64,000 nucleotides of DNA from Kalaharituber pfeilii (Eukaryota; Ascomycota; Pezizomycetes; Pezizales; Pezizaceae), in contig WHUZ01000015.1 in the NCBI GenBank assembly GCA_015179045.1, positions 434,001 through 498,000 on the forward strand, in the 5' to 3' direction. The notes under the pieces are model-generated. The model was not told the origin of the DNA, searched no databases, and saw only the letters and a program-made list of their open reading frames with translations. Positions 1-10,557 of this stretch are shown in pieces. The position numbers were made by a program, and so were the translations under genes. Numbering within the stretch: the stretch's first letter is position 1; each line of letters starts with the position of its first letter.

Positions 1-2363
1 TATTCTGATGATTATGAATAATAAAACTCGAGTTATAGGGTATAGAAGCAACTTGCTCGTCGGCAGCTAGCTTTAAGTTTGGTAGACAAAACTTGAATCA
101 GAGAAAGCAGCGTTAGAGAGTAGCGGAGGGGGGAGCTGCTGCAGCAAGTGGGAACGCTTGTACAGTGATGCAAGAAATGCGGGAAGAGTTCAAAAACGAC
201 GAAAGGAAGATTCAAGACCAAAGAAACGAGGTGAATGAAATCAGAAATAGAGCTTGAGAAGAACTGATAGAAGCAGGGTCCCTCAAGGAAGTAAGCCACC
301 ACTAACGAGCCTATCGGAAACCAACTATAATGACCAAAATTAAGGTCAAAGGAGCTACCTGGCAGGGCTGTGGCCAAGTCTACAGGATACTGGAAAGCGC
401 ATGCAACGTTTGCTATCCTTGGGGTCGGTAATTTGTACGGTGGGGGTGGGGAGGGGGGGGGGATCATGGATGCTGCTCCACGCGGGTGGGAGGTGATTGT
501 GGTCGGTGTGCGAGACCCTCCGGGCTTGGGGGCGCCAAGACAGCTTCCTTGTCGAGCGACGCCCGAGCCCCAGGCGACCCCGGCCAGCGGCTGGTGCACA
601 CAGGTGGGGGGGGGGGGGGGGGTGCTTGGAGCGTTTCGTTCTGCAAAGCCTTGTGCGACTTCATATTCCTCCGATCGATGGCCGAGGGCTGCTGTCCCGC
701 ACGCTCGCGCTGGCGCTGCAAAGAAGCCATCAGCGGCGGCACTCCGCGCCAGCTCAGCCCAGGCACTGGCAGCCGGCGGGAGGGTCGCACAGCTGGCGGG
801 CTTGCTGGTTTGCAGCGCGGGGAGGCGGTGGGGCGAGGCGAGGCCCAAATGTACGAGATATCAGGTCCTCCACCCAACTGCCTGCACTTGACGTGCGCAG
901 CCATGAGATCGGCGAGCATCGCCAGAGCGTGTCTGCCAGCGGGCGCGCATACGCCTCGGCGGAGAGGGCAGACGGGCCCCCGCCTCCGGTGGTGCCGGGC
1001 TGTGCTTGGGCGGGAGATGGACAGGGCGCTGCCCAGCCCAGCGCCCACCAGCCACGGGGCGGCGGCATCCAGCAGTCCCACCCCGTAAGCGCCGCACCTC
1101 CGTCCTCTGGGCGCGAGGGCGCTTCCCCCTCGAGAACCGGGCCCCTCCACATAATGAGTTATTATGCCGCTGGCTCAATTGCACCACTTGCACTCAGCTC
1201 GGCTCGAGTCTCAGTCCCCATTACTCAGAGGTTCTGCTCCTGACGAATCAAGATATACAAGCTCGAGAAAATTGTAGCTGCCCGCCCATAGCCCCTGGGA
1301 ACAGCAGCTCATAAAGCTCTTCGCTTTTGCTCGTCCCAAAGCCAACGGCCCTGAACTTCGTTCCTCCAATGATGCCCTAGGTAGTATCTTCACTTGTGTA
1401 ACGTTCTAACATCAACGTTGAGCAAACGTTCCTCCCCCCCTGCCCACGCCCGTGCTACATAGCTATTAGCTACTCCACCACAGCCGCCGGAAACCTCAAG
1501 GCACACTTCCGACTAGTTGAAGTACTGGTACTTGCTCGCACATTCTACTTGCTCTTCTAGACGAAACGGTGCCGAACTGACGCCAACTGTCACCGAACTT
1601 TCTTCATCTCAAACTCCAACGGAAGTTTGCCCCCAATATACCCGGAGGACAATTAAGCAACCTCTAGTGTTGACTTCTCACGATACCCTTTGAATTTCCT
1701 GTTCTTCTTTTGATTTTGCTATATTGAGACCGCCCTGATCTTGGGTTTTGACGATCTCTACCCTGGTTCATTCTTAAATGTCTTACTTCTATATAAAGCT
1801 TGAGCTGTGAGCTTTAAAGCCGGCACAGCCTTCATACATAGCTTCTTGTGCCACTTCCCCCCATCTTGGCAACTTGAAGGTTCCTCTCCAGTTACTAGCC
1901 GCCAAGACGTCACCTCTCTCACACTAACCGACATCCACGTAATGACGTCTAAGATCGCAACGTGAGGTCTCTTTCCCATAAGAAATGACAATGGGTTTGC
2001 ACTTCTCGTCGGACGCACAAGATTCTCAAGAACACAAGATTGCTTGGACTTCAATTCGCTATAGTGTACCAAGCAAATTGTGTTTTTGAGGAAATCAATC
2101 AGTGGGATGTTGAATTTTTTGAATTCTAATTGGAAGTGCTAATATTTGCTTTCACAGCACTGCTAAATTTATATATCATTGGTACAGTATAAAATCTTGT
2201 TTGTGCCACTGTGCCATTGTGCAACCGGAGGAACCCACTGACCCTCGATATTCATTTTTAATCCTGTGGATCCATATATAGCAACGACGGTTGAAATTTT
2301 GAGTTCACTTCCGGTAGGAGGGGCTTGAGCCATAACCCTCTCCCAGATATCTCCACCCAAACA
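1..2363. other. Intergenic region upstream of the first gene
   Basis: I see no convincing gene here. Several overlapping open frames lie at about 30-1240 on both strands, but they fall in the GC-rich block where stop codons are rare, have Arg/Pro/Ala/Gly-rich translations and resemble no family I know. From about 1250 the sequence becomes AT-neutral and pyrimidine-rich, as expected of a promoter and 5' leader for the gene starting at 2364. Confidence 0.6.
440..1240. promoter_or_regulatory. CpG- and G-run-rich block
   Basis: About 800 bp of clearly GC-rich, CpG-dense DNA containing long G runs (G8 near 453, G16 at about 606-621). It lies 1.1-1.9 kb upstream of the ORF at 2364. Similar blocks precede three other genes here (9900-10760, 18030-18989, 48330-49260). 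A promoter role is inferred from this recurring position; no specific factor site was identified. Confidence 0.4.
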
Positions 2364-2939
2364 ATGGCAGGCGCTATCTTCTCCTGTATCAACTGCTGCA
2401 CCACTCTCTGCAACCGCCGCAAGCGCTCTAGCTTCTTTACCCCCTCTTCACCCACCTCTGCACACAGGCGGCAACCACACAATCCTCCATTTTCCACAGT
2501 CAATAACATCAACGATACTCGGGAAGAAGACCGAAACCTCGCCAGCACAACAGAATCCTCCTATTCCTTTGCTCGTTTAAAGATTGAGAATGAGCGAAGG
2601 GTACGTCAGCTTGCGGAGCGCGGTGTCATGGACGTCCCGCACGGTGTGTTGCAGGAGGTCGGAACCCCAGATGTGGCGCCAAGGTACTACGATGTGATGC
2701 TTGGGGATACCGGTATGGCCAGATATACGTGGGAACAAGAGGATAGGACTGGGGTCGGAAATCTACGGGGAAGTAGAGAAGTGGATCGGTTCGATGAGGT
2801 TGCCGTTAATCCACTTGATGCTGTGAATGACGAAGCTAGAGGTGCAAATAGCAACACCAATGGAGACATAATACTTTTGGAGCCAGTACATCTGGGAATA
2901 GGGAATAAGGCAGGAGAGAATCCTGGTGCTGTGAGTTGA
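2364..2939 (+). CDS. Hypothetical protein, 191 aa, Cys-rich N-terminus
   Basis: A single-exon ORF. The ATG at 2364 has a strong fungal context (ccaaacaATGG) and is the first ATG of the frame. The N-terminus has four cysteines within residues 8-16 (C-x2-CC-x3-C), followed by a basic patch (RRKR). This could be a palmitoylated membrane-anchoring end, but it is not a myristoylation signal because there is no Gly at position 2. The middle (about residues 65-130) is the most protein-like part, with charged and aromatic residues and the motif APRYYDVMLGD. The C-terminal third is hydrophilic and probably disordered. I do not recognise a family. It is convergent with the SREBP-type gene 3.4 kb downstream. 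It could still be a chance ORF, although the start context and amino-acid make-up argue for a real gene. Confidence 0.55.
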   Translation: MAGAIFSCINCCTTLCNRRKRSSFFTPSSPTSAHRRQPHNPPFSTVNNINDTREEDRNLASTTESSYSFARLKIENERRVRQLAERGVMDVPHGVLQEVGTPDVAPRYYDVMLGDTGMARYTWEQEDRTGVGNLRGSREVDRFDEVAVNPLDAVNDEARGANSNTNGDIILLEPVHLGIGNKAGENPGAVS

Positions 2940-3551
2940 CAAATGGAATGTTTTGATGTCGAGATGTGGTATAGATATACTTATCTCAAATATATGGATA
3001 TTTCGTCAGGATTTTTAGTTGATCCGCTGTTCACCGTCCTCGCCACAAGTTCGGGTCGGTTGTCTTATTTGTCGTTTTTTTTTTAAAAATTGAGACGCAT
3101 TGATATAGATACCCTGAAGCGAGAGAATACCTGAAGTTTGCAGTTTTTACATGACTTTGAATTGCTCGATCACTTACCTGGATCTAATAACCTCGCCTGT
3201 TGCTTCCACCTGCTTGCTTGTTGACTCCATTCCTTCCCACCCTCGAGCTCAACACCATCCACGCCAAGTATCGCTACTCCATCACGACTAATCACGACTC
3301 CACCACGACATCATCCTCTCCAGCCGCACGCTGCCACAATTCAGAAAGGTGCTTCCATGTTTATCCACAGATAGGTAAGCCACATCGAGGCTCTTGTTTA
3401 ATGTTTTCTTTTCAACTCGACTCCATGCCCTGCGCCCAGCCCGACAATTGAGGCTTTCTTGTCACTGCCATGAAAATCGTATATAATCCCCCTCTTCTTT
3501 TCCCCTTCTCTTCGTTCCTTCCTCACTCCCCACCTCTCTTCTTCACCAGAG

Positions 3552-3698
3552 ATGAGTACGCGTAGACTTAGGCTTGAGACTATAGTCTCCCATCTTCCAT
3601 GCTTCATACCTCTTTTCGTCCTGGCGCTTGTTCCTCTCTCGTCTCCTGCCATTCCAGCAATTTCTCCCGTCATTCCACAACCACCACTGCCTATATAG
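3552..3698 (+). CDS. Possible 48-aa signal-anchor-like small ORF
   Basis: An ATG-to-TAG ORF with a basic N-terminus (MSTRRLRLE), then a hydrophobic stretch of about 20 residues (FIPLFVLALVPL) and a Pro-rich tail. The shape resembles a signal peptide or anchor with almost no mature part. It lies in a pyrimidine-rich region with no clear intron linking it to later frames. It may be a first exon, a short membrane peptide or chance. Confidence 0.15.
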   Translation: MSTRRLRLETIVSHLPCFIPLFVLALVPLSSPAIPAISPVIPQPPLPI

Positions 3699-5304
3699 CA
3701 ATAATTGCTGTACAGGCAGCACCTCATATCCAACGTGAGGTGGGACCTTCACAATGATTATCCTTGTGGAGGTGGAAACGCCACAACGATTCGTCCCGCG
3801 GAACCTATGGCCTCCATAGTCTTCTCCTACCTTCTCGCACGACTCAGCGTGCTCCGGGATCTCCTACAGCTCAACGACTCTCAAGCTCCTAAACCATTGC
3901 TTGTGCGGGAGGTTGGGTCTCCAGAAATGAATAGAAGAGTGTCTGAAGAATCTGCCGGCCCTAGTCTGCCTGCCCCACATGTTGCCCTCCCTTCGAATTA
4001 TGAGAATGATGGGACTGGTCGAATGGGAGAAACCTTGATGCGTTGAAAACTATTAGCTATAGCAATCCTGGTCAACGTGCCATGGTGGAGGATCCTGTCA
4101 GATACCCTCTGCCTTCGGACTTTCATATCCGCAGACAGATGTTCTGTCCACCACCGATTCATCCACCTATTTCCCCATGGCCTCCAGCTCCTCTAATCGC
4201 CGTTCAACTTCGTGGGCTGTATTGGACTGGGGGAGGGTGAAGGAGGAAGGAGACTTGGGGAACAATTCGGCTCCCTAGATCTCCATCTGAGAGTTTTGTG
4301 GGTTGGAAATGGGAGTATGTACTTAATCATTGTTGCTTTTTTTTTTTTTTTTTTTTTTCCTTGTAACTTTATAGTTTTGTAATATGTTAGTGGAGGAAGG
4401 TTGGAAAAGAACAAAAAAAGAGGAAGTCGAAGGAAAAGAAAGGTGGTGGAGAGAAAGGAAAGGGCAAGATGAAGGGAGGAGATTGGGAAGAGATATATAT
4501 GGTGCGTGAATTAGTCTGAGGTGGTGGTGGTGGTGGTAATGGTAGTGGTGATGGTGATTGTGGTGGCTCAAACGTTGTTGCTAGTTCGTTATTTCCTTCT
4601 TTGTCCTTTGTAAGCTTTTCTATAAACAGTTGAACACTCCGATAAGCTATCCCTCTGCCTCTTACTTCATGTCCCACTTTAGAAACAATAAAAATACAAA
4701 AAATAAATAAAAATACAAAAAAAGTTGTTTGTTTTCCGAATATCTTGGTAACACAATGTATCATCACCACCACCGACTACCAACTAGCACCACCATAAGC
4801 TAAACTAACCAACATAACATTTATATATAACATCAAATATATACCACCCACCTACTAACATCCCCCCCTCCACCTCCCCCCACCAACCAAAAAAAAAAAA
4901 AAAAAAAAAAAAACGTTTACAACCATCAAAATATACTTAGGCTTAGGATTACCAAAGATAAGCAAAACGTATATTACCTATGATACATAGACTCATCCCC
5001 TTACCGAAATTTCTCCCGCTTGCATTTTTTTTTTTTTTTTTTTATATATAAATTCTATACAACGTCAAAAACTTTCTTTTTCCACACACATTAATCCCGA
5101 ACGAGCCGCTGACCCCCACAAATTTAAACAACCAACATATAGAACTTTAAACATACATCACCCATCTTGGTAACATGCCCTGCTATTGATACTACTCCAG
5201 CTCCCCCCCCCCACCGACCCCCGACCCCCGTCCCCCGTCCCCCCGACCCTCCCTCCCGCCCATACCACAAAACTCCCCTTCCGCAACTTCATAATCACGA
5301 CACC

Positions 5305-6110
5305 ATCAAGTAACTCTAATCATGACCTCCCATCTGCACCAACTACAACCCCGCCACCTTAACGAACCAAAAGATAAGTACCAAGCACCAAGTTAAGTAT
5401 TATACAGCTTTATATTCATCAATTCCACTTCTCCCCCACTTCCACTTCCCCCCCCCTCTCCCCCTCCTCAATAATTTGCTTTATCAAGCAACTTGTACCT
5501 CATTATATATATACCTAGCAGAAGTAAATTCTGCATTTCTTACCCAACTTCAATTTCCGTATCTTATCCTTTCGCAAGCTAAAAGGTTATTCCCAATAAC
5601 AATAGCCCAATTTAAAAGGGGGAAAAAAGCCTATAATGGGGAAATTTCAAAAGACGAATAAATTAAACTATAGACACACTAACAAGTAACCCTGATCATG
5701 ACCCATACGGGCATATTACAATACATGTCATACCTAGACTTTTACAATACGCACTATATGATAGAATCTACCACCAGCTGAGTTTGCAGAGTCGCTACGA
5801 AATAGAAGATAAGTACCAAAGTATTGGCCAAGTAGGTATATAAATAACTTTATATTCATCAATTTCCCCTCCTTCCGACTTTCCCCCTCTCCAATGATTT
5901 TGCTACATTAACTTAAAATTCCAATGTAACTAGAAGAATATTTTTTAAAAAAAGAAAACAGAAAATAACAATTTATTCCGAATTTCCGTACCCTATCCTG
6001 TAGAAACCGAGGTATTTCGTAACCTAATCCAAGAAAAAAAAAAGAAATCCAAAAGAAAAAATAAGGCCTGTAAGGGGGTAATAAGGAGAGAAGAAAAAGT
6101 AAACTATAGA
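5305..6110. repeat. Diverged tandem duplication, about 430-bp unit
   Basis: Ordered blocks recur with an offset of about 376-441 bp. They are AAGTAAC(T/C)CT(A/G)ATCATGACC (near 5308 and 5684), AGATAAGTACCAA (5371 and 5807), CTTTATATTCATCAATT (5409 and 5850) and a TTTCCGTA...TATCC block (5553 and 5983). Identity between blocks is low, so the duplication is old. It is AT-rich, non-coding and lies just past the 3' end of the SREBP-type gene. Confidence 0.6.
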
Positions 6111-6356
6111 AAACCTCAATAAACAAAAGGGTACCATATGACAAAAAAAAAGGGCAACCCGTGCAAGAGTCCAAATCCATTCACAGCCGGAATAATGAGA
6201 AAGACAAAAAGCAACAGGTAATAAGAAGAAATGACCATATATCAGAAGCAAAAGCGCAATAAAAATCCAAATGAAATGAACCCGAAAAATGTCAAAGCGA
6301 AGCATCAAACGAAAAAACAGAACGCAATGTATAATCACCTCTTTTCACCCATTGCC

Positions 6357-8680
6357 TCACTTTCCTCCACTCACATACCCTGCATCACCTGACCCATCAT
6401 CTACCTCCCCTGTATCCATCCCCGACAACGAAGCCGCTAACCTCGTACAAAAGCCTCCTAACTCCTTCCTCATCGGCTTGCTTACACCCGCCTTCTTTGC
6501 CACTGGAGAACCACTCCAAATCCTGAGTGTTCCTGCCGCCATCTCCACAGACTCTTGTGAGCCCGCGCGTAGCAGCTTGTCCGCAGCAATAATAGTCAGT
6601 GTCTTCCATGATACCACAAACCCAAGGAGACCAAGCTGCGCGGAAGGAATCGTAGGCCTTTTCGTTTGCCTTGCGGTGTGTATCGGCAAAGAGGTAGCCA
6701 CGCCAGAGGGAGCCCTAATAGTTGCCGCAGTACCGTTGGCATACTTCATATCCTCCTGTTGACCCATGCTCCAGTCAAAGTCCGTAAACAATCTCAGTCC
6801 ACCAGCCAAGCCCTTCTCGGTTCCCTGTTTAATCATGGTCAACGACATTGCGCATCTCAAGGCAACCTTAATGTCCGGTGTCACTGTCACAGTCCTACTT
6901 TGCTGGATACCATTCTGGACCCATGCCCTATTGACTGACGGTGAGCGTTCAGCTGCAGCCAAGTCATCCTTAAAGATACCAAGAAGCATGTGGAGATCCT
7001 TCCCTTCAGCAGAGCACATGAGAACAGCCCTAGTAGCCAACACGCGGAGCTGAGCATTTGAAGTCGGAGGTGCAATCCTCAATGCAACGTCAAGACTCTC
7101 CTCCATGCTCTTAATCTCTGCTGGATCGGACTTGCTTTCCAGGCTCTGAAGAAAGGCCTTGTGAAGCACGAGCGAGCTATACCAAGCAGCGAGAGCGTCA
7201 AGAGGGGAGCGAATAGCTTGATCCTCAACCACAGTGTTCATGCCTTCATCATCATACACTGCGTTGTCTTTCTGCTGCGTAGGGCGGTTGTAAGCAAGAT
7301 TATATGCTCTCTGGATAAGACGATCAGTTAGGACGTCCGCTGGGTCAAGATCAAGAAGGTGAGCCAAGTGTTCGGGTAGAGGCTCGGAAGCAGATGGACC
7401 AGAGAACTTGTGAAGCTTGCGCGCCTCGTTCCAATAGTATGCAGCCATCTTGCGTGCAAATGACTCGAAGCCAAGATGAAGGTCCCAGAAGAGAACACGA
7501 ATGTGCAAGGAATTAAGCATGAGGCGGGATGGAGTAGCAGGAATGGTGAACGATGCGAGCAGAGAAAGAAGAAGCCTTGCATGAGTGACATATTCATCCC
7601 CACCAGCAAGTTGAGCATCCAATGCAATAGTCCATGCCTTCACTCTAGCAACCTCTTCCTCAAGAGTCATGCCAGTGATCAATGCATATCCGTGCCAGCC
7701 AACAAGCTGCCTAAGCCCCAATTTGATGAACTTGAGACCCAATGCTGCAAGCTCAAGCCAGAAGCTATGTGGAACTGACACAGTCTGGATTGCTGTAAGC
7801 CATGCCCTCCTACGGACCTCAACAGGAGATGCGAGAGACGGGACAGCCGATAGGACCGGTTGCGGAGCTTCAACCTTGGCCTTCTTTGGCTTTGCGTCGA
7901 AGAACCCAGGAGAGAAAACATAAATGATCGCCGTGATAAGCAAGAAAACCTTAAAGAATAACCAGAGATTTCTTCCACCAGCCAAGCCTGATGACGATGA
8001 AACACCAAAATCAAATGGCATAGCAAAGGGTAATGGGATAGCAAATAGGCCCCGTGTATTTCCCTCCTGCTCCTGCAAGCCGTTGGCTACCATTAAGCCT
8101 GCCAAGCTGCCAACCATCAACCTTGACATTAATCCACCACCAGGACCAGTGCTGGCCGTCCTACCGGGTCCAGCCATTGCTCCGCCCATGGTCGCCAACT
8201 TTTCAAAAGCACTGAGGCGATTTTTGAGATGCTCGTTCTCTTCTTGCAACTTCTTGGACCTCTTCTCCAAGTGCCTAATGTACTCTGTAGCCTTCGCAAG
8301 TACCGTCGCCTTGTTAAGCTTGTGTGCGGGTGTCAATCCTTCAAGATCTTCTTCTTCGTCGTCGTCGCCAAGCTTTGATGTGCCGGCCATCACACGAAGA
8401 GAAGGTACCGAATCTCGTAAGGCTGCAATCTTATCGTTCAGATTAGTTCGGTAACGCTTCTCAATCATATTATGTGCAGTCTTTTTGGGTTGCTGCTTGC
8501 GAGTGGATGTACTGCTATTATTTGCGGGGGGCGGTGACTGATTAGGCTCAGGAGTATCACTAGTCTTTCGCTTCTTATTTCGTGGGACACTATCGTCCAG
8601 CGAGTCTTGATGGTGTGACTCAGGGCTACTTGTGGAGTGTGGAGAAGTGGTATTTCGGTACATAGAAGCCTGTTGATTAG

Positions 8681-8714
<34 letters not shown>

Positions 8715-9455
8715 ACGTTGCTGTTGCAGACGGGCTTGTTGTTGCTGAATTTGTTGTTGTTGTCGTTGAAGTTGCTGCTGTTGCTGTTGCTGTTGTTGCT
8801 GCTGTTGTTGTTGTGACGTGCCTTGTGGTTGTTGCTGTTGCTGTGACCAGTTGATTGGAGTGAAGTCTTCTTTCATGAATCCTGTCGGGGTCCCCCAAGC
8901 CGGATCAGGCTGCTTAGGCTGTCGCTGCTGCTGTTCGAATGCATCAAAGGTAAAGACCGGATCCGTACTTCCGTCACTGTATGGGAAGCCGGATCCCTCC
9001 AATGCAGTCTGAACATTTGGGTCGAGGAGGGAACTTCTTGGTGATATAGTCATGGGTTGACCATTGAAGTAACCCTGCGACCCATCCTCAGTCTTGATAT
9101 AATCGCTCAGGCCAGGTGACACCACATCACGTTGTTTCTGCTGTGGTTGCTGCGCCTGTTGCTGACCTTGAGGTTGCATCAAGTCCCAAGTAAGCCCTGC
9201 AAGATATGGATTACCAGACTCGTTGACCAGGTATGCGTTGTCGCTCCACAATTGACTGAGATTGTCGCCGTAGGTGAATTGGAAGCCTTCAGGTGATAAT
9301 GAGGGCGCAGTCGAGAAGCCAGGTGGCGAGGACGATGTGCGATCAACGGGAGAGAGTGGGGGGGCAGTCGATGATGGGTCGGCAGTCAAACCGTTCTCAG
9401 CGTCAGCGTCCAGCCGAGCTAGAAATTGTGCACAGTATTCGTAGTCTATGTCCAT
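6357..9455 (-). CDS. sre1: SREBP-family bHLH-zipper transcription factor, membrane-bound
   Basis: A single-exon gene of 1032 aa. The N-terminal 200 residues are acidic and Ser/Pro-rich, as in activation domains. A polyQ tract follows at about 205-260. The basic-helix-loop-helix begins near residue 325 with KKTAHNMIEKRYRTNLNDKI; the Tyr in EKRYR is the hallmark that separates SREBPs from other bHLH proteins. An acidic loop (DDDEEEDLE) and leucine zipper run to about 420. Two hydrophobic segments follow (about 443-480 and 495-517), as expected for the ER hairpin. After them comes the long C-terminal region typical of fungal SREBPs (DUF2014), from about 545. Known family role: ER-anchored precursors are released by proteolysis in low sterol or oxygen and activate ergosterol and hypoxia genes. 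The ATG at 9455 opens the frame at a typical N-terminus (MDIDYEYCAQ). I see no intron. Confidence 0.97.
8679..8843 (-). repeat. Polyglutamine-coding CAG/CAA tract in sre1
   Basis: About 55 codons, mostly CAG and CAA, with Leu, Arg, Ile and Ala interruptions, encode residues 205-259 just before the bHLH. The purest part is a CAG run near 8681-8711. Mixed codons suggest an old, fairly stable tract, while the pure stretch could vary in length between strains. Confidence 0.95.
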
Positions 9456-9696
9456 CGTCTTAAAAGTAGAAGGAATGGTGGAAAGAGAAGAAACAGCACG
9501 TTTAAAGTGGGAGATGAGGAGCCGTCAGCCCAATCGACAGCACCCCGAGCCAGTGGACTGATGTGTGGGCGACAACGACCGATGTAACAATCAGACCAGG
9601 GTAGGCAGGGTAGGGGGCGAGGGAGGGGGGGGGGAAGGGAAGGGGGATAGAGGGAGATTAGCTGGAAGTGTTTAAGATTTGGGTTTGGGGTGAGAG

Positions 9697-9730
9697 ATGG
9701 TATGGTATGGTATCGTATGGTATGGTATCG
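9697..9730. repeat. (TATGG)n microsatellite
   Basis: About seven units of the pentamer TATGG, two of them changed to TATCG, lie in the sre1 upstream region. Confidence 0.85.
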
Positions 9731-9817
9731 GTGCGGGCATGGAGGTGGGGGGGGTATGAGATTTCGTGCTAGGCTTTGACGTTGCTCACTATTCTGTCTT
9801 TTTTTTGCTTCCGATTC

Positions 9818-9852
<35 letters not shown>

Positions 9853-10534
9853 CTTTTTTTTTTTTTCTATTTTTCTCCTACTTCATCTTTCATCTTTCTT
9901 CTATTACAGTTTTATATCGTGCTCTCCTACGGGGCGGGGAGCGGGGGGCTGGGAGCGGGGGGGCGGGGGCGAGCCTGGGAGAGAGGACACGCTGCGCTTG
10001 AGGAGGAGGAGTGTGCGAGTTGCGGGGAGTGAGCGTCGGAGGGAGAGCGCACGAGTGCACGCAAATCGTGGGCGCGAGGACGATGAGCCCGAGGGAAGAG
10101 CGAGGTCGGGGCAGGCGGGGCGGGCAGGGCGGGCGGGGCGGGCAGGCAGTCCTCGCGCGGCCAGATAAGGGACGGCAGCTGGGGCGGGCTGCTGCGTGCT
10201 TGCGGAGGCAGCCAAGCTACAGGCGCAGGCCGCGTGCACGACAGGACAAGAAGACACGCAAAGCACACGCACACGGGCGGCCAACTCCCCCGCGCACGCA
10301 GCCCTCGGTGCGCGCGCACATCTCCCCTCTCCCCTCTCCCCTCTCCCCTCTCGCCGCCTCCTTGCGCTCTGCCCTTCCCTCCCCTCCTCTCCTCTCCTCT
10401 CTCATTCTGCTCGCTGCGCCCGGTCGCGATCGGGAGGACAGCCCGGCCGCGCCGGCTGTGCGGCGCTGCTGTTCGGGCTTCTGGGGCGGCGGGCCTGGCC
10501 GGGTGCCACTAGTCGTAGTATGGTTGTAGCATGA

Positions 10535-10557
10535 GTACAGTACAGTACAGTACAGTA
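10535..10557. repeat. (TACAG)n microsatellite
   Basis: Four and a half tandem copies of GTACA/TACAG at the edge of the GC-rich block. Confidence 0.85.

Larger units (their letters stand above)
2940..6356. other. Intergenic region between convergent genes
   Basis: No supported gene. Short frames at 3705-4240 show no domain. The stretch carries homopolymer tracts (T near 4339-4362, A near 4889-4911, T near 5029-5043), C-rich tracts near 5200-5250, and a diverged tandem duplication at 5305-6110 that is listed separately. Confidence 0.6.

Noticed and set aside
33..1314. Long overlapping ORFs on both strands (up to 271 codons)
   Set aside because: They lie in a CpG-rich block with few possible stops, overlap in several frames at once, have Arg/Pro/Gly/Ala-rich translations and no recognisable domain.
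9822..9866. Long T tract upstream of sre1 as a retroposon tail
   Set aside because: No flanking direct repeat or family body next to it. The same holds for the homopolymer tracts near 4339, 4889, 5029, 23075 and 60792.
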